Positions 1 to 5,463 of a DNA stretch of 34,749 nt are shown here, piece by piece. The DNA lies in the IMG/VR virus record IMGVR_UViG_3300021085_000107, positions 1 to 34,749 of that record. One strand, 5' to 3'. The position numbers and the translations under genes were made by a program. The stretch is from a virus. The first letter of the stretch is position 1, and every line of letters starts with the position of its first letter. The notes below the pieces were generated by a model. The model saw nothing but the letters and a program-made list of their open reading frames with translations. It was not told where the DNA came from and ran no database searches.

Positions 1-25
1 CTCGTGGTGGTCGTGTTGGCTTCCT

Positions 26-47
26 CCCTGCGTCGGGGTTTTCGGCG
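26..47 (+). repeat. Leader repeat copy 1 with hairpin, adenine-free version
   Basis: This 22-base element contains the core CGTCGGGGTTTTCGGCG. It recurs at 1235-1256 with 20 of 22 bases identical. The arms CGTCG and CGGCG can pair around a GGGTTTT loop with one G-U pair. Alternatively CCC and GGG pair just before a T-run, which would look like a minimal terminator. In both places it lies 22-27 bases ahead of a start codon, which marks it as a leader element and supports a start at 70 for the gene behind it. Its two differences from copy 2 are both A to G. Confidence 0.7.
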
Positions 48-69
48 CCTTTTCTTGTGGGGTTTTCCT

Positions 70-486
70 ATGTCTTCTCTTTCTTTCGTTCGTGCTTCGG
101 CTCCTGTTTTCGTTCCGTTTGCTCCTGTTTCGCTCTCTCTTGGGCGTGCGGGTTCTGTGCCTTCGTCTCGTTTTGTTTCCGTTGCTTCTGGTGTCGTGTC
201 CTCTGTGGGCTGGTGCCCTCGTCGTCGTGGTTTGCTTGTCTCTCTTGCTTCCGGTGCTTCGTTTTGCTGTTTGGTTTCCGGTCTTCCTGGTGGCTTTGGT
301 GGTCCTGCTGCGGTGGCTCTTGCCGCTTCCTTGCGCTCCGCTCGTGCTTCTGGTGCTGTTGTTTCTGTGCTTGGGGCTCCTGGTGCTCGTGGTTCGGTTT
401 GCCCTGGCTACTTCTGCGGTCTTGCTGTTCCGGCTGACTCTGGTCCCTCTTACGAGGACCTGGTGAACGCTCGTCTTTTTGCTTAA
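70..486 (+). CDS. Adenine-purged gene, reduced-alphabet protein of unknown function
   Basis: This 138-residue protein is of unknown function. From base 71 to 409 the + strand has no A at all, so codons 2-113 use only ten amino acids (F, L, S, C, W, P, R, V, A, G). The last 25 residues regain Y, D, E and N. Because every stop codon and every complement of a stop needs A or T here, all six frames are trivially open and openness proves nothing. The frame is chosen because it starts at the only A in the first 409 bases (ATG at 70), ends in a normal TAA at 484-486, and 74 of 112 A-free codons end in T by hand count, a clear three-base periodicity. A GTGGGG seven bases before the ATG sits exactly where GAAAGG sits before the gene at 1284. 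The stretch LVSGL...GA...VSVLG (residues ~73-103) faintly recalls DprA/SLOG Rossmann proteins; this is weak. The frame could also open upstream of the window. Confidence 0.6.
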   Translation: MSSLSFVRASAPVFVPFAPVSLSLGRAGSVPSSRFVSVASGVVSSVGWCPRRRGLLVSLASGASFCCLVSGLPGGFGGPAAVALAASLRSARASGAVVSVLGAPGARGSVCPGYFCGLAVPADSGPSYEDLVNARLFA

Positions 487-571
487 GGCTTTCTCCTTCT
501 GCTCCCTTCCTTCGGGTTGGGGGTGGTGGCGGAGTGCTTTTACTCCTAATATCTCGTGAAAGGAGATTATT

Positions 572-1039
572 ATGACTATCAAAAGAGAAGACCATTGCGG
601 TCAGCCGCTGTATAACTTTCAGGACACACCTGCTCCTGAGTTTCCAGGGTTATTCGATAAGGTTAGTCCTTACGGTAGTGCAACCGTTAACGGAGTAGGT
701 CATGACTTAGACTTATTGGCTTTGTCCTTGCCAGATAGCGTAGATAGTATTGTATCTATATTAACCTCTTGTGGATGGAGCTTTAGTGATGTAGAGGACA
801 TATACATGCAGAACCATCATGGTATACACATGAGGACTGCTAGGTTAGGTCAGTATAACCTGATTATCCTCAATTGCCCTGTGGCGTATAGGATGTATAT
901 GAAGGCTAATCGGACCGCTGAATTGTTAGACTTACAGAGTAAAATGGATAGGATTACTTTGTTTGACACTATAATGCTAAGTTATCCTGCAGAGCTGCAA
1001 GATTATCTTAGGAACCCAGGTAAGTATGAGGAGGAATAA
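572..1039 (+). CDS. Hypothetical protein, 155 aa
   Basis: I do not recognise this protein. It starts at an ATG nine bases after AAAGGAG, an excellent ribosome binding site, and runs to TAA with normal base composition, in sharp contrast to the adenine-free gene just upstream. It is acidic and soluble-looking, with no membrane segment. The N-terminus is rich in Pro and Gly (PAPEFPGLF, residues ~20-28) and the rest looks like a mixed alpha/beta domain. Its own stop region contains the AGGAGG that serves the next gene, so the two are translationally coupled. Position ahead of the SSB-like gene suggests an early accessory role; function is unknown. Confidence 0.75.
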   Translation: MTIKREDHCGQPLYNFQDTPAPEFPGLFDKVSPYGSATVNGVGHDLDLLALSLPDSVDSIVSILTSCGWSFSDVEDIYMQNHHGIHMRTARLGQYNLIILNCPVAYRMYMKANRTAELLDLQSKMDRITLFDTIMLSYPAELQDYLRNPGKYEEE

Positions 1040-1041
1040 TC

Positions 1042-1191
1042 ATGTCTAGATTAACTGAAAGACGTGTAGCCAAAGCGTGGAACAAAGGCTTCCTATGGGG
1101 AGTCCTGTTCATGTCTGCTTTGTTTAGTCACACTATCATGGAAACATTACTCGCCATACTCTGGTGGGCAATGCGTGTATATTATAGTTAG
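1042..1191 (+). CDS. Small membrane protein, 49 aa
   Basis: This short gene begins at ATG two bases after the previous stop, and GAGGAGG seven bases ahead is a strong ribosome binding site. The protein has a basic N-terminus (LTERR, AKAWNK) followed by a hydrophobic, Trp-rich segment from about residue 18 to 48 (FLWGVLFMSALF and LLAILWWAM). This predicts one long or two short transmembrane segments with the N-terminus inside. A terminator-like hairpin follows directly. It is one of four tiny membrane proteins in the + strand blocks; a lysis or host-membrane role is possible but not shown. Confidence 0.65.
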   Translation: MSRLTERRVAKAWNKGFLWGVLFMSALFSHTIMETLLAILWWAMRVYYS

Positions 1192-1194
1192 CAC

Positions 1195-1218
1195 GGAAGG
1201 CCTGTGGCGGGGCCTTCT
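1195..1218 (+). terminator. Terminator-like hairpin after the early small genes
   Basis: GAAGGCC (1196-1202) and GGCCTTC (1211-1217) form a perfect seven-base stem with an eight-base G-rich loop, extendable by a G-U pair. It is followed by TTCTGG, a poor U-tract. It stands just after the stop at 1191 and before the leader of the SSB-like gene, so it could end or attenuate transcription. Confidence 0.5.
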
Positions 1219-1234
1219 TCTGGTAACTATACCA

Positions 1235-1256
1235 CCCTACGTCGGGGTTTTCGACG
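1235..1256 (+). repeat. Leader repeat copy 2 with perfect hairpin
   Basis: The core CGTCGGGGTTTTCGACG has perfect inverted arms CGTCG/CGACG around GGGTTTT. It is the partner of the element at 26-47. It lies between the hairpin at 1195-1218 and the SSB-like gene, so it may be a leader stem, a weak terminator or part of a promoter; the sequence does not decide. Confidence 0.65.
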
Positions 1257-1283
1257 ACAATCATATCTTTGAAAGGATATATC

Positions 1284-1739
1284 ATGACAAACTTTATTGA
1301 AACACGTGATACACGTAACGGTACTGCTTCATTGCTATCTAACGTACAGTTGAACTGGCTTAAGGTCATTGCACCTGTACCTGGATACAATGGTGGGAAA
1401 CCTCAGTATGAGTTACAGATCGCCACACAGGATACGGAACAGGCACAAGCATGGAAGTCTATCATGCCTAACCTACGTATATCTGAGGATGTCACCACGT
1501 TTACCTTGAAGCGCCCTTCATTCTTGGGTGCTCCAGCTATGGTGAATGCTGATGGTGATATCATGGAGATGTCATTACGTAAGACAATAGGTAATGGGTC
1601 TATCGGTGATGTGAAGATATCACACAAGAAACACCCTAAGACTGGTACACCATATGTATGTTTGGAAGCTATAAGGGTAACCGAGATAGCAACCTTCATA
1701 CCTGATAACAGTCAATATGAGAATGACTTCGACTTCTAA
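1284..1739 (+). CDS. Single-stranded DNA-binding protein-like, copy 1 (gp2.5/DUF2815-like)
   Basis: This 151-residue protein is probably an OB-fold single-strand DNA-binding protein of the T7 gp2.5/DUF2815 type. It shares an organised pattern with the second copy at 8310. Both have an early strand with NW-K, then a QYELQ or QWDVQ strand followed by T, then GNGSIGDVKI (here) or GNGTKGHIKL, then a late A-x-x-VT strand. Both end in an acidic tail closing in Phe (NDFDF here). In T7 gp2.5 the acidic, Phe-ended tail contacts the polymerase and helicase, which suggests the same here. The start is ATG 1284, seven bases after GAAAGG; a TTG at 1269 in the same frame lacks such a site. It has its own leader repeat and hairpins on both sides, so it is probably a separate transcription unit. 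Confidence 0.65.
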   Translation: MTNFIETRDTRNGTASLLSNVQLNWLKVIAPVPGYNGGKPQYELQIATQDTEQAQAWKSIMPNLRISEDVTTFTLKRPSFLGAPAMVNADGDIMEMSLRKTIGNGSIGDVKISHKKHPKTGTPYVCLEAIRVTEIATFIPDNSQYENDFDF

Positions 1740-1752
1740 GAGTAAATCTAGT

Positions 1753-1772
1753 GTCCTCCTTAACGGGAGGGC
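1753..1772 (+). terminator. Hairpin with terminator-like form
   Basis: GTCCTCC (1753-1759) and GGAGGGC (1766-1772) pair over seven bases, one of them G-U, around TTAACG. ATTTATGT follows. It lies between the SSB-like gene and the small gene at 1806. The U-tract is short, so it may instead attenuate transcription or protect mRNA ends. Confidence 0.45.
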
Positions 1773-1805
1773 ATTTATGTCTACTCTAACAGAAAGGAAA
1801 AGAGA

Positions 1806-2009
1806 ATGGCTAAACCAAAGTATAACAAGGGTGATAAAGTTCTAGTAGAACTGGAACCTGGTGTTGATGCAATAGTGGTAATCAAGGAAGTATTTGATGG
1901 GCACTATGAGGTTGAGGCGTATACCGCTGATAAAACCTATGGGGAACTTTATGAGGACGATGATAATCACAGGCTCCTTGAAAGAGTACCCTATGCTTTC
2001 ATTCGATAA
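1806..2009 (+). CDS. Small SH3/KOW-like hypothetical protein, 67 aa
   Basis: ATG follows GAAAGGAAAAGAGA, a good ribosome binding site. The protein opens with a Lys-rich segment and then K-G-D-K-V-L-V-E, a typical first strand of small SH3-like or KOW-like barrels, followed by alternating strands (IVVIKEV, HYEVEAYT) and an acidic turn (YEDDDN). I infer a small beta-barrel, but no specific family is recognised. It is followed by the structured region 2012-2131. Confidence 0.65.
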   Translation: MAKPKYNKGDKVLVELEPGVDAIVVIKEVFDGHYEVEAYTADKTYGELYEDDDNHRLLERVPYAFIR

Positions 2010-2011
2010 AA

Positions 2012-2053
2012 CCTTAGTGTAACCTTGGTATAACTTAGGTACACTTTGGTACT
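2012..2053 (+). repeat. Four imperfect 10-11 base direct repeats
   Basis: CCTTAGTGTAA (2012), CCTTGGTATAA (2023), CTTAGGTACA (2034) and CTTTGGTACT (2044) follow one another head to tail with a period near one helical turn. Such phased arrays are typical of protein-binding sites, either an operator cluster or origin iterons. No coding frame crosses them. What binds here cannot be told. Confidence 0.5.
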
Positions 2054-2060
2054 ATCCAAG

Positions 2061-2131
2061 GGTAAACTGGAGGGAATGAAACCTGAGAGTTTACCTGGGT
2101 TGTCCTTGTATAGGACGAATGTCTTCGGACA
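2061..2131 (+). ncRNA. Cluster of three hairpins in the leader of the gene at 2164
   Basis: Three stems lie in series. GGTAAACT (2061-2068) pairs perfectly with AGTTTACC (2088-2095). GTCC (2102-2105) pairs with GGAC (2113-2116). TGTC pairs with GACA across a TTCG loop (2120-2131), a UUCG tetraloop of the cUUCGg type. The set ends about 20 bases before the ribosome binding site of the next gene. It could be a structured 5' UTR, a small RNA or a processing site. It does not fit a tRNA cloverleaf. Confidence 0.45.
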
Positions 2132-2163
2132 CAACAACTAAATGTAATAAGAAAGGTATAACG

Positions 2164-2784
2164 ATGAAATATTACATAACAGATGATAACTTCAATGTCC
2201 TCTCAGTACATCCTGATCGTGAATCAGCCAAGGCTGTATGGGATGTTAACTGGAAGGCAGGTATAGATGTCTACCTTGAAAATGAAGAGAATCATTTAAA
2301 GAATGTTGAATGGGCTAAGGCTTATAAACAGCGTGCAATCGAACGTAAGAAAAGACGTGAAGAAAGTATTGATGGAGGTAAGTCTGATATAGTAGAAGAT
2401 ATAGCTATAAAAGAATCTCTTAATGAAATAAAAATTAACCATGAGCTATTCGAAAGCGCTGAAGATAAAGCTATTAAAGAAATGGAAAAGGAGTATAAAG
2501 AAATAGATATTCTTGTAAAGAAAGATCTTGAGCGTGTCAAACCAATGTCATTTGAGTTCGAAGAAGCAGCTCAACGTGAAGCTATTGAAGATATGGTTAA
2601 ACAGGATGACCTTAAACTACTAAATATGTTACAGGATCATATAAAAAATAAAGAAGGGAGAATAATAAATAATCTTTGGAATGAACCTACAGATGGTTGT
2701 GATGATTGTCTGTGGATAATTAAAGAAACAGATGGTGATACTACTGTCTGTAATGAATGTCTTGAAGAAAGGAATAATAAATGA
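2164..2784 (+). CDS. Charged alpha-helical protein with C-terminal four-Cys motif
   Basis: This 206-residue protein is of unknown function. ATG 2164 follows AAGAAAGG; an upstream ATG at 2119 lies inside the UUCG hairpin and lacks a ribosome binding site. The N-terminus (MKYYITDDNFNVLSV, then a helix) resembles the small phage proteins that display a metabolite- or mRNA-like fold, but no family is claimed. Residues ~45-170 are highly charged, with Lys/Glu heptad-like helices likely to form a coiled coil. Near the end, CDDC and CNEC are separated by about 14 residues, a probable zinc ribbon. It overlaps the next gene by four bases (ATGA). Confidence 0.7.
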   Translation: MKYYITDDNFNVLSVHPDRESAKAVWDVNWKAGIDVYLENEENHLKNVEWAKAYKQRAIERKKRREESIDGGKSDIVEDIAIKESLNEIKINHELFESAEDKAIKEMEKEYKEIDILVKKDLERVKPMSFEFEEAAQREAIEDMVKQDDLKLLNMLQDHIKNKEGRIINNLWNEPTDGCDDCLWIIKETDGDTTVCNECLEERNNK

Positions 2785-2981
2785 ACTACCGAGTAGAACT
2801 GTATGATCTGTCTGATAAACAATGGTGTTATTATGATGCTAAAGAAGATCGTCGTATGGCAGAACATTGGGCTAACATGATGGTAAGAATGTCTAAGAGT
2901 AAAGGCTATACCTTATCATTCAAAGAGAAGGGAGTGTGTATATACGAAATAAGATCTAAACACTTTAAGGAGAAAGAATGA
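2781..2981 (+). CDS. Small hypothetical protein, 66 aa
   Basis: The start ATG overlaps the preceding stop (ATGA), and GAAAGGAATAAT ahead gives a ribosome binding site. The protein begins with a strand-rich stretch (YRVELYDLSD), continues with a charged helix (DRRMAEHWANMMVRM) and ends with a second strand pair and a Lys/Glu tail. I recognise no family. It overlaps the DUF4258 gene by four bases, so the three genes from 2164 to 3190 form one coupled operon. Confidence 0.65.
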   Translation: MNYRVELYDLSDKQWCYYDAKEDRRMAEHWANMMVRMSKSKGYTLSFKEKGVCIYEIRSKHFKEKE

Positions 2982-3190
2982 AATACTTTTTAACAGATCA
3001 TGCCTTTAAACGTGCTGAAGAAAGAGAAATAACTACGGATGATATTAACGCTTGTGTAACGTTAGGTAAGTGTTATAAATCCAAGATGCACGGTGGTCAA
3101 TTAAGGTTCATGTATAATGGTGTTGTTGTTATAGTAAAGAATAAAACAAACAATATACTTACATGCTATAGGCTTAATCATATACGATAA
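2978..3190 (+). CDS. DUF4258-family protein, RelE-like fold candidate
   Basis: This 70-residue protein matches the DUF4258 pattern: an opening strand and helix with D-H-A-F-K-R-A-E-E-R (residues 7-16), then I-T-T-D-D-I before a G-K turn, a basic middle and a closing strand ending I-L-T-C-Y-R. Members of this family are small RelE-like proteins found in phages and toxin-antitoxin neighbourhoods. Here no antitoxin-like gene overlaps it, so toxicity should not be assumed. It ends the operon that starts at 2164; a candidate phage promoter follows. Confidence 0.7.
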   Translation: MKYFLTDHAFKRAEEREITTDDINACVTLGKCYKSKMHGGQLRFMYNGVVVIVKNKTNNILTCYRLNHIR

Positions 3191-3379
3191 TTATATGGGG
3201 CTAAAGTATAGTCCCCTATTAAAAGGGAGCATCCCTCTCCCCTTAGGTTATATATAATATTATAAGTATAACTTATAGGGTATAACGGGAGTAACCTGAC
3301 AAGAGATATTACTGTGGTTACACTACAATGTTATTACAGTACTATGTGAAGTAACTTTAATATATCGGAAGGATATAAA
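3191..3379 (+). promoter_or_regulatory. Regulatory intergenic region with nested inverted repeats
   Basis: No gene is seen in these 189 bases. After the promoter-like 20-mer (3210-3229), AGGGA-GCA-TCCCT (3224-3236) is a five-base stem with a three-base loop. TATAAGT-ATA-ACTTATA (3261-3277) is a perfect seven-base stem, also with a three-base loop. AGGTTA (3245-3250) and TAACCT (3292-3297) enclose the latter. Further weak repeats (TACTGT/ACAGTA, GTTAC/GTAAC) fill 3313-3355. The region ends in GGAAGG, the ribosome binding site of the MoxR gene. Confidence 0.5.
3210..3229 (+). promoter_or_regulatory. Candidate phage RNA polymerase promoter 1
   Basis: AGTCCCCTATTAAAAGGGAG is a 17-of-20 match to the identical 20-mers at 7597 and 15301. 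All three lie between genes, on the + strand, at the head of a functional block. The layout (pyrimidines, AT-rich centre, GGGA at the end) parallels T7-type promoters, whose +1 is the first G of GGGA. The match is by eye, and start sites are inferred. Confidence 0.55.
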
Positions 3380-4405
3380 ATGGATATTAAAGAAACAAAA
3401 GAAATACTTGAGACTATACTTGAGTACAATCTAACTAGTAATAAGACTGGGGACTTTGCTGACAACATTATACCTCACTTAGTATCGTTACCTGGGATTG
3501 GTAAAACAAGTATAGTTGAGGCTATAACTAAAGAGAAAGATTGGTATCTATATACTATACCTATAGCTTCTTATGATGCAGCTGAGATTGCGGGCTTCCC
3601 AATGTTAGATAAAGAGAATAAGAAGTATGATAGGGCTAAGCCATTCTGGTTAGATACACCAACAGATAAGCCTGTAGTATTATTCTTTGATGAGATATCA
3701 CAAGCACCTACAGCCAATGTTAATGTGTTAGCTATGTTAGTTAATGAGAGGAAGATAGGCGAACATAAACTTAACGATAATGTTATGATAGTGTGTGCAG
3801 GTAATGCTATGTCTCATAGGGCAGGTACAAATCCTTTACCATCTCACTTTAAAGATAGGGTAACCTTCCTTGAAGTAGAGCCTGATCTAGAAGCCTTTAT
3901 GAGTTATGCTAACAGTAAGAAGTTACATGAGTATATTGTAGGTTTCTTAAGGAATAGACCATCATTCCTATCTATATTTGATCCTAAGATAGATTCTTGT
4001 CCATCACCAAGATCATGGATGAGGGTTAACACTATACTTAAGATGGGTATGCCTTATAAGCTTAGAAATCATACTATTAAGGGTCAAGTAGGGGAAGCAG
4101 CTCAAGCTGATTTCTTAGGTTATCTAAGAGTAGCTGATAAGATACCTGATCCACAACTAATACTATCAGGTGAGTGTAAAGATATACCTGAAGATAATGT
4201 TGTTATGTATGCTTTATGTGCGGCATTATCTACGTTAGTAACTACTACAACTGCAAGACACTTTGTTAACTACCTTAGTATACTACCTAACAAAGAGTTT
4301 GCGGCATTTACTATCAGAGATGCTTTACAGAGAGATAAGAAACTTAAGGCTAATAAGTATGTAACATCGTGGTTTATGTCTGAAGGTAAGACCTTATTAC
4401 TCTAA
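3380..4405 (+). CDS. MoxR-family AAA+ ATPase
   Basis: This 341-residue ATPase is of the MoxR/RavA type. Visible motifs are Walker A (LPGIGKTS, residues ~38-45), Walker B (VVLFFDEIS), an arginine-bearing loop after NVNVLAMLVNER, and sensor 1 (VCAGN). MoxR proteins typically work as chaperone-like remodelers for a partner with a VWA domain that binds the substrate and metal. Exactly such a partner is encoded at 5464-6579 in the same block, so I infer a two-component remodeling complex. The start ATG 3380 follows GGAAGGATATAAA. The gene is headed by candidate promoter 1 and followed by a hairpin. The target, phage or host, is unknown. Confidence 0.85.
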   Translation: MDIKETKEILETILEYNLTSNKTGDFADNIIPHLVSLPGIGKTSIVEAITKEKDWYLYTIPIASYDAAEIAGFPMLDKENKKYDRAKPFWLDTPTDKPVVLFFDEISQAPTANVNVLAMLVNERKIGEHKLNDNVMIVCAGNAMSHRAGTNPLPSHFKDRVTFLEVEPDLEAFMSYANSKKLHEYIVGFLRNRPSFLSIFDPKIDSCPSPRSWMRVNTILKMGMPYKLRNHTIKGQVGEAAQADFLGYLRVADKIPDPQLILSGECKDIPEDNVVMYALCAALSTLVTTTTARHFVNYLSILPNKEFAAFTIRDALQRDKKLKANKYVTSWFMSEGKTLLL

Positions 4406-4414
4406 TTAAATCAC

Positions 4415-4450
4415 AATAAGAATTAAGGAGGGCATGATGTCCTTCTTATT
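4415..4450 (+). terminator. Hairpin after the MoxR gene
   Basis: AATAAG (4415-4420) pairs with CTTATT (4445-4450) and AAGGA (4425-4429) with TCCTT (4440-4444); the inner GGCAT/ATGTC can extend the stem. The long imperfect stem with a T-rich 3' arm looks like an attenuator or mRNA-stabilising hairpin that would lower expression of the downstream genes relative to the ATPase. Confidence 0.45.
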
Positions 4451-4483
4451 ATAACCTATTAACACAGAATAAGGAACAGTATT

Positions 4484-4726
4484 ATGGCTAAATGGGGACA
4501 AATACCCAATATAAGTACTCAACAAGAGCTTATAGCAGTAGATAAGAAGGTAGATATTTCTATAAGACAATTAAACTCTCTTAAACCTAAGTTAGTTAGG
4601 TTAAGTAAGGTAGATCCTGATTCAATAGATCAGACTGTAATTGAGATAGAAGAGGTTATACAAGAGTTAAACTCTTTAAAGACTAAGCGTAGAAGATTAA
4701 TTGGTTTATTAAGTGGAGATGAATAA
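4484..4726 (+). CDS. Small coiled-coil protein, 80 aa
   Basis: ATG follows AATAAGGAACAGTATT, an acceptable ribosome binding site. Residues ~15-75 form a nearly continuous helix with regular Ile/Leu spacing (LIAVDKKVDISIRQLNSL, then VIEIEEVIQELNSL) and a Lys/Arg patch (KTKRRR) near the end, so a short coiled-coil dimer is likely. Function is unknown. Its stop overlaps the next start as TAATG, so it is translationally coupled to the following gene. Confidence 0.7.
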   Translation: MAKWGQIPNISTQQELIAVDKKVDISIRQLNSLKPKLVRLSKVDPDSIDQTVIEIEEVIQELNSLKTKRRRLIGLLSGDE

Positions 4727-4932
4727 TGTTAGACGTACAAGATAGACTTAGACTAGCACATGAATCAGTATGTAAGGCTGAGAATAAAAGGATGCGTGAA
4801 GTATTCAACATAAGAACCTATAAAGATGGTGATCAATGGGAATCACAACAAGCTCGTAGAGAAACAGGAGCTAAAGGTGGTAGACAAAATAAACTTAAAA
4901 GACTTTGGGTTAAAGAAAGGACAATAAGATGA
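4726..4932 (+). CDS. Small basic hypothetical protein, 68 aa
   Basis: It starts within TAATG at the end of the coiled-coil gene and overlaps the next small gene by ATGA. It is strongly basic, with GAKGGRQNKLKRLW near the C-terminus, which suggests contact with nucleic acid. The N-terminal part is a charged helix (DVQDRLRLAHES). I recognise no family. Confidence 0.65.
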   Translation: MLDVQDRLRLAHESVCKAENKRMREVFNIRTYKDGDQWESQQARRETGAKGGRQNKLKRLWVKERTIR

Positions 4933-5078
4933 GTGATAAATATTTTAACACAACTAACTATAAGAAGAAAGAAAAGCTAATGAACTTATTTGTATGGGCT
5001 GTACTAATATTCGCTGTCCTGGGGTTAATGACTTCATTTAGCTTTGCACTTAATTTAATATGGAGATTAATACAATGA
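4929..5078 (+). CDS. Small membrane protein, 49 aa
   Basis: The start ATG overlaps the preceding stop (ATGA), and its stop overlaps the next start in the same way. The first 17 residues are polar and Lys-rich (NYKKKEK). Residues ~18-45 form a transmembrane segment (LFVWAVLIFAVLGLMTSF). The positive-inside rule predicts a cytoplasmic N-terminus. The tight overlap on both sides supports a real gene despite its size. Confidence 0.65.
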   Translation: MSDKYFNTTNYKKKEKLMNLFVWAVLIFAVLGLMTSFSFALNLIWRLIQ

Positions 5079-5269
5079 GCAAGGAATTTAAAGATGTAGA
5101 TAAAGACCCTATACGTATGGCTGAGTATAAGAATAGAGAACGTATGAGTTTACTGTTAGAACAATACTATAAACTTAAATCAGAACATGCAGGCCTTGAT
5201 GAAGTAAGCCTATTAACTATGGCTAACCAAATATTAGAGGCTAAAGAGAAAGAAGTTGATAGCAAGTGA
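5075..5269 (+). CDS. Small charged hypothetical protein, 64 aa
   Basis: The start at ATG 5075 is chosen for the ATGA overlap with the membrane-protein gene; an in-frame alternative start upstream would overlap far more. The protein is an acidic and basic helix mix (KDVDKDPIRMAEYKNRERM, then EQYYKLKSEHAG, then a Leu-rich helix). It is soluble, of unknown function, and sits in the MoxR/VWA block. Confidence 0.6.
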   Translation: MSKEFKDVDKDPIRMAEYKNRERMSLLLEQYYKLKSEHAGLDEVSLLTMANQILEAKEKEVDSK

Positions 5270-5459
5270 TATAATAGCGTTTGCTCTCGACATGATGTTA
5301 CAGGAAGATTTGTTTAAATCTACTGACACTAATGATGAACCAACAGATGAGGAGATAGAATGGGCTAATCAAATAATACTTAACCGCATAGAGAACAGTA
5401 ACTTTGAGGCTACTGAATCAGAACTCTATGATTTAATGCAAATCAAATTGAAAGTATAA
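5256..5459 (+). CDS. Small acidic hypothetical protein, 67 aa
   Basis: The frame opens with TTG at 5256, overlapping the previous gene by 14 bases, with AGAGAAAGAAG ahead. An ATG at 5292 would give 55 residues. The protein is acidic and helical (TNDEPTDEEIEWANQIILNRIE) and ends just before the metallopeptidase/VWA gene. It could be a small accessory subunit of that module, but only position suggests so. Confidence 0.55.
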   Translation: MIASDIIAFALDMMLQEDLFKSTDTNDEPTDEEIEWANQIILNRIENSNFEATESELYDLMQIKLKV

Positions 5460-5463
5460 TACA

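Noticed and set aside
4-69. Upstream GTG extension of the adenine-free gene
   Set aside because: The leader repeat shared with 1235-1256 covers this stretch, and the ribosome-binding-like GTGGGG lies just before ATG 70. An origin beyond the window edge cannot be fully excluded.
57-466. Long open frames in the two other + strand frames over the adenine-free region
   Set aside because: Without A no stop codon can occur, so all frames are open by necessity. Only the frame from 70 has the ATG at the sole A, a proper end and strong T at third positions.
1-532. Diversity-generating retroelement target or template
   Set aside because: No reverse transcriptase or paired repeat is seen in the window, and the shared 22-base element is too short; adenine-specific mutagenesis stays only a speculation.
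68-595. Minus-strand open frame of 175 codons, rich in Lys, Gln, Glu and Arg
   Set aside because: The strand is nearly T-free here, so stops cannot occur. The product is low-complexity, lacks a ribosome binding site and runs across the next gene's start.
2012-2131. tRNA or CRISPR array in the repeat and hairpin region
   Set aside because: No cloverleaf with a T-arm consensus can be drawn, and the repeats are only 10-11 bases with no spacers.
2119-2163. ATG at 2119 as start of the four-Cys protein
   Set aside because: It lies in the UUCG hairpin with no ribosome binding site; ATG 2164 has a good one.
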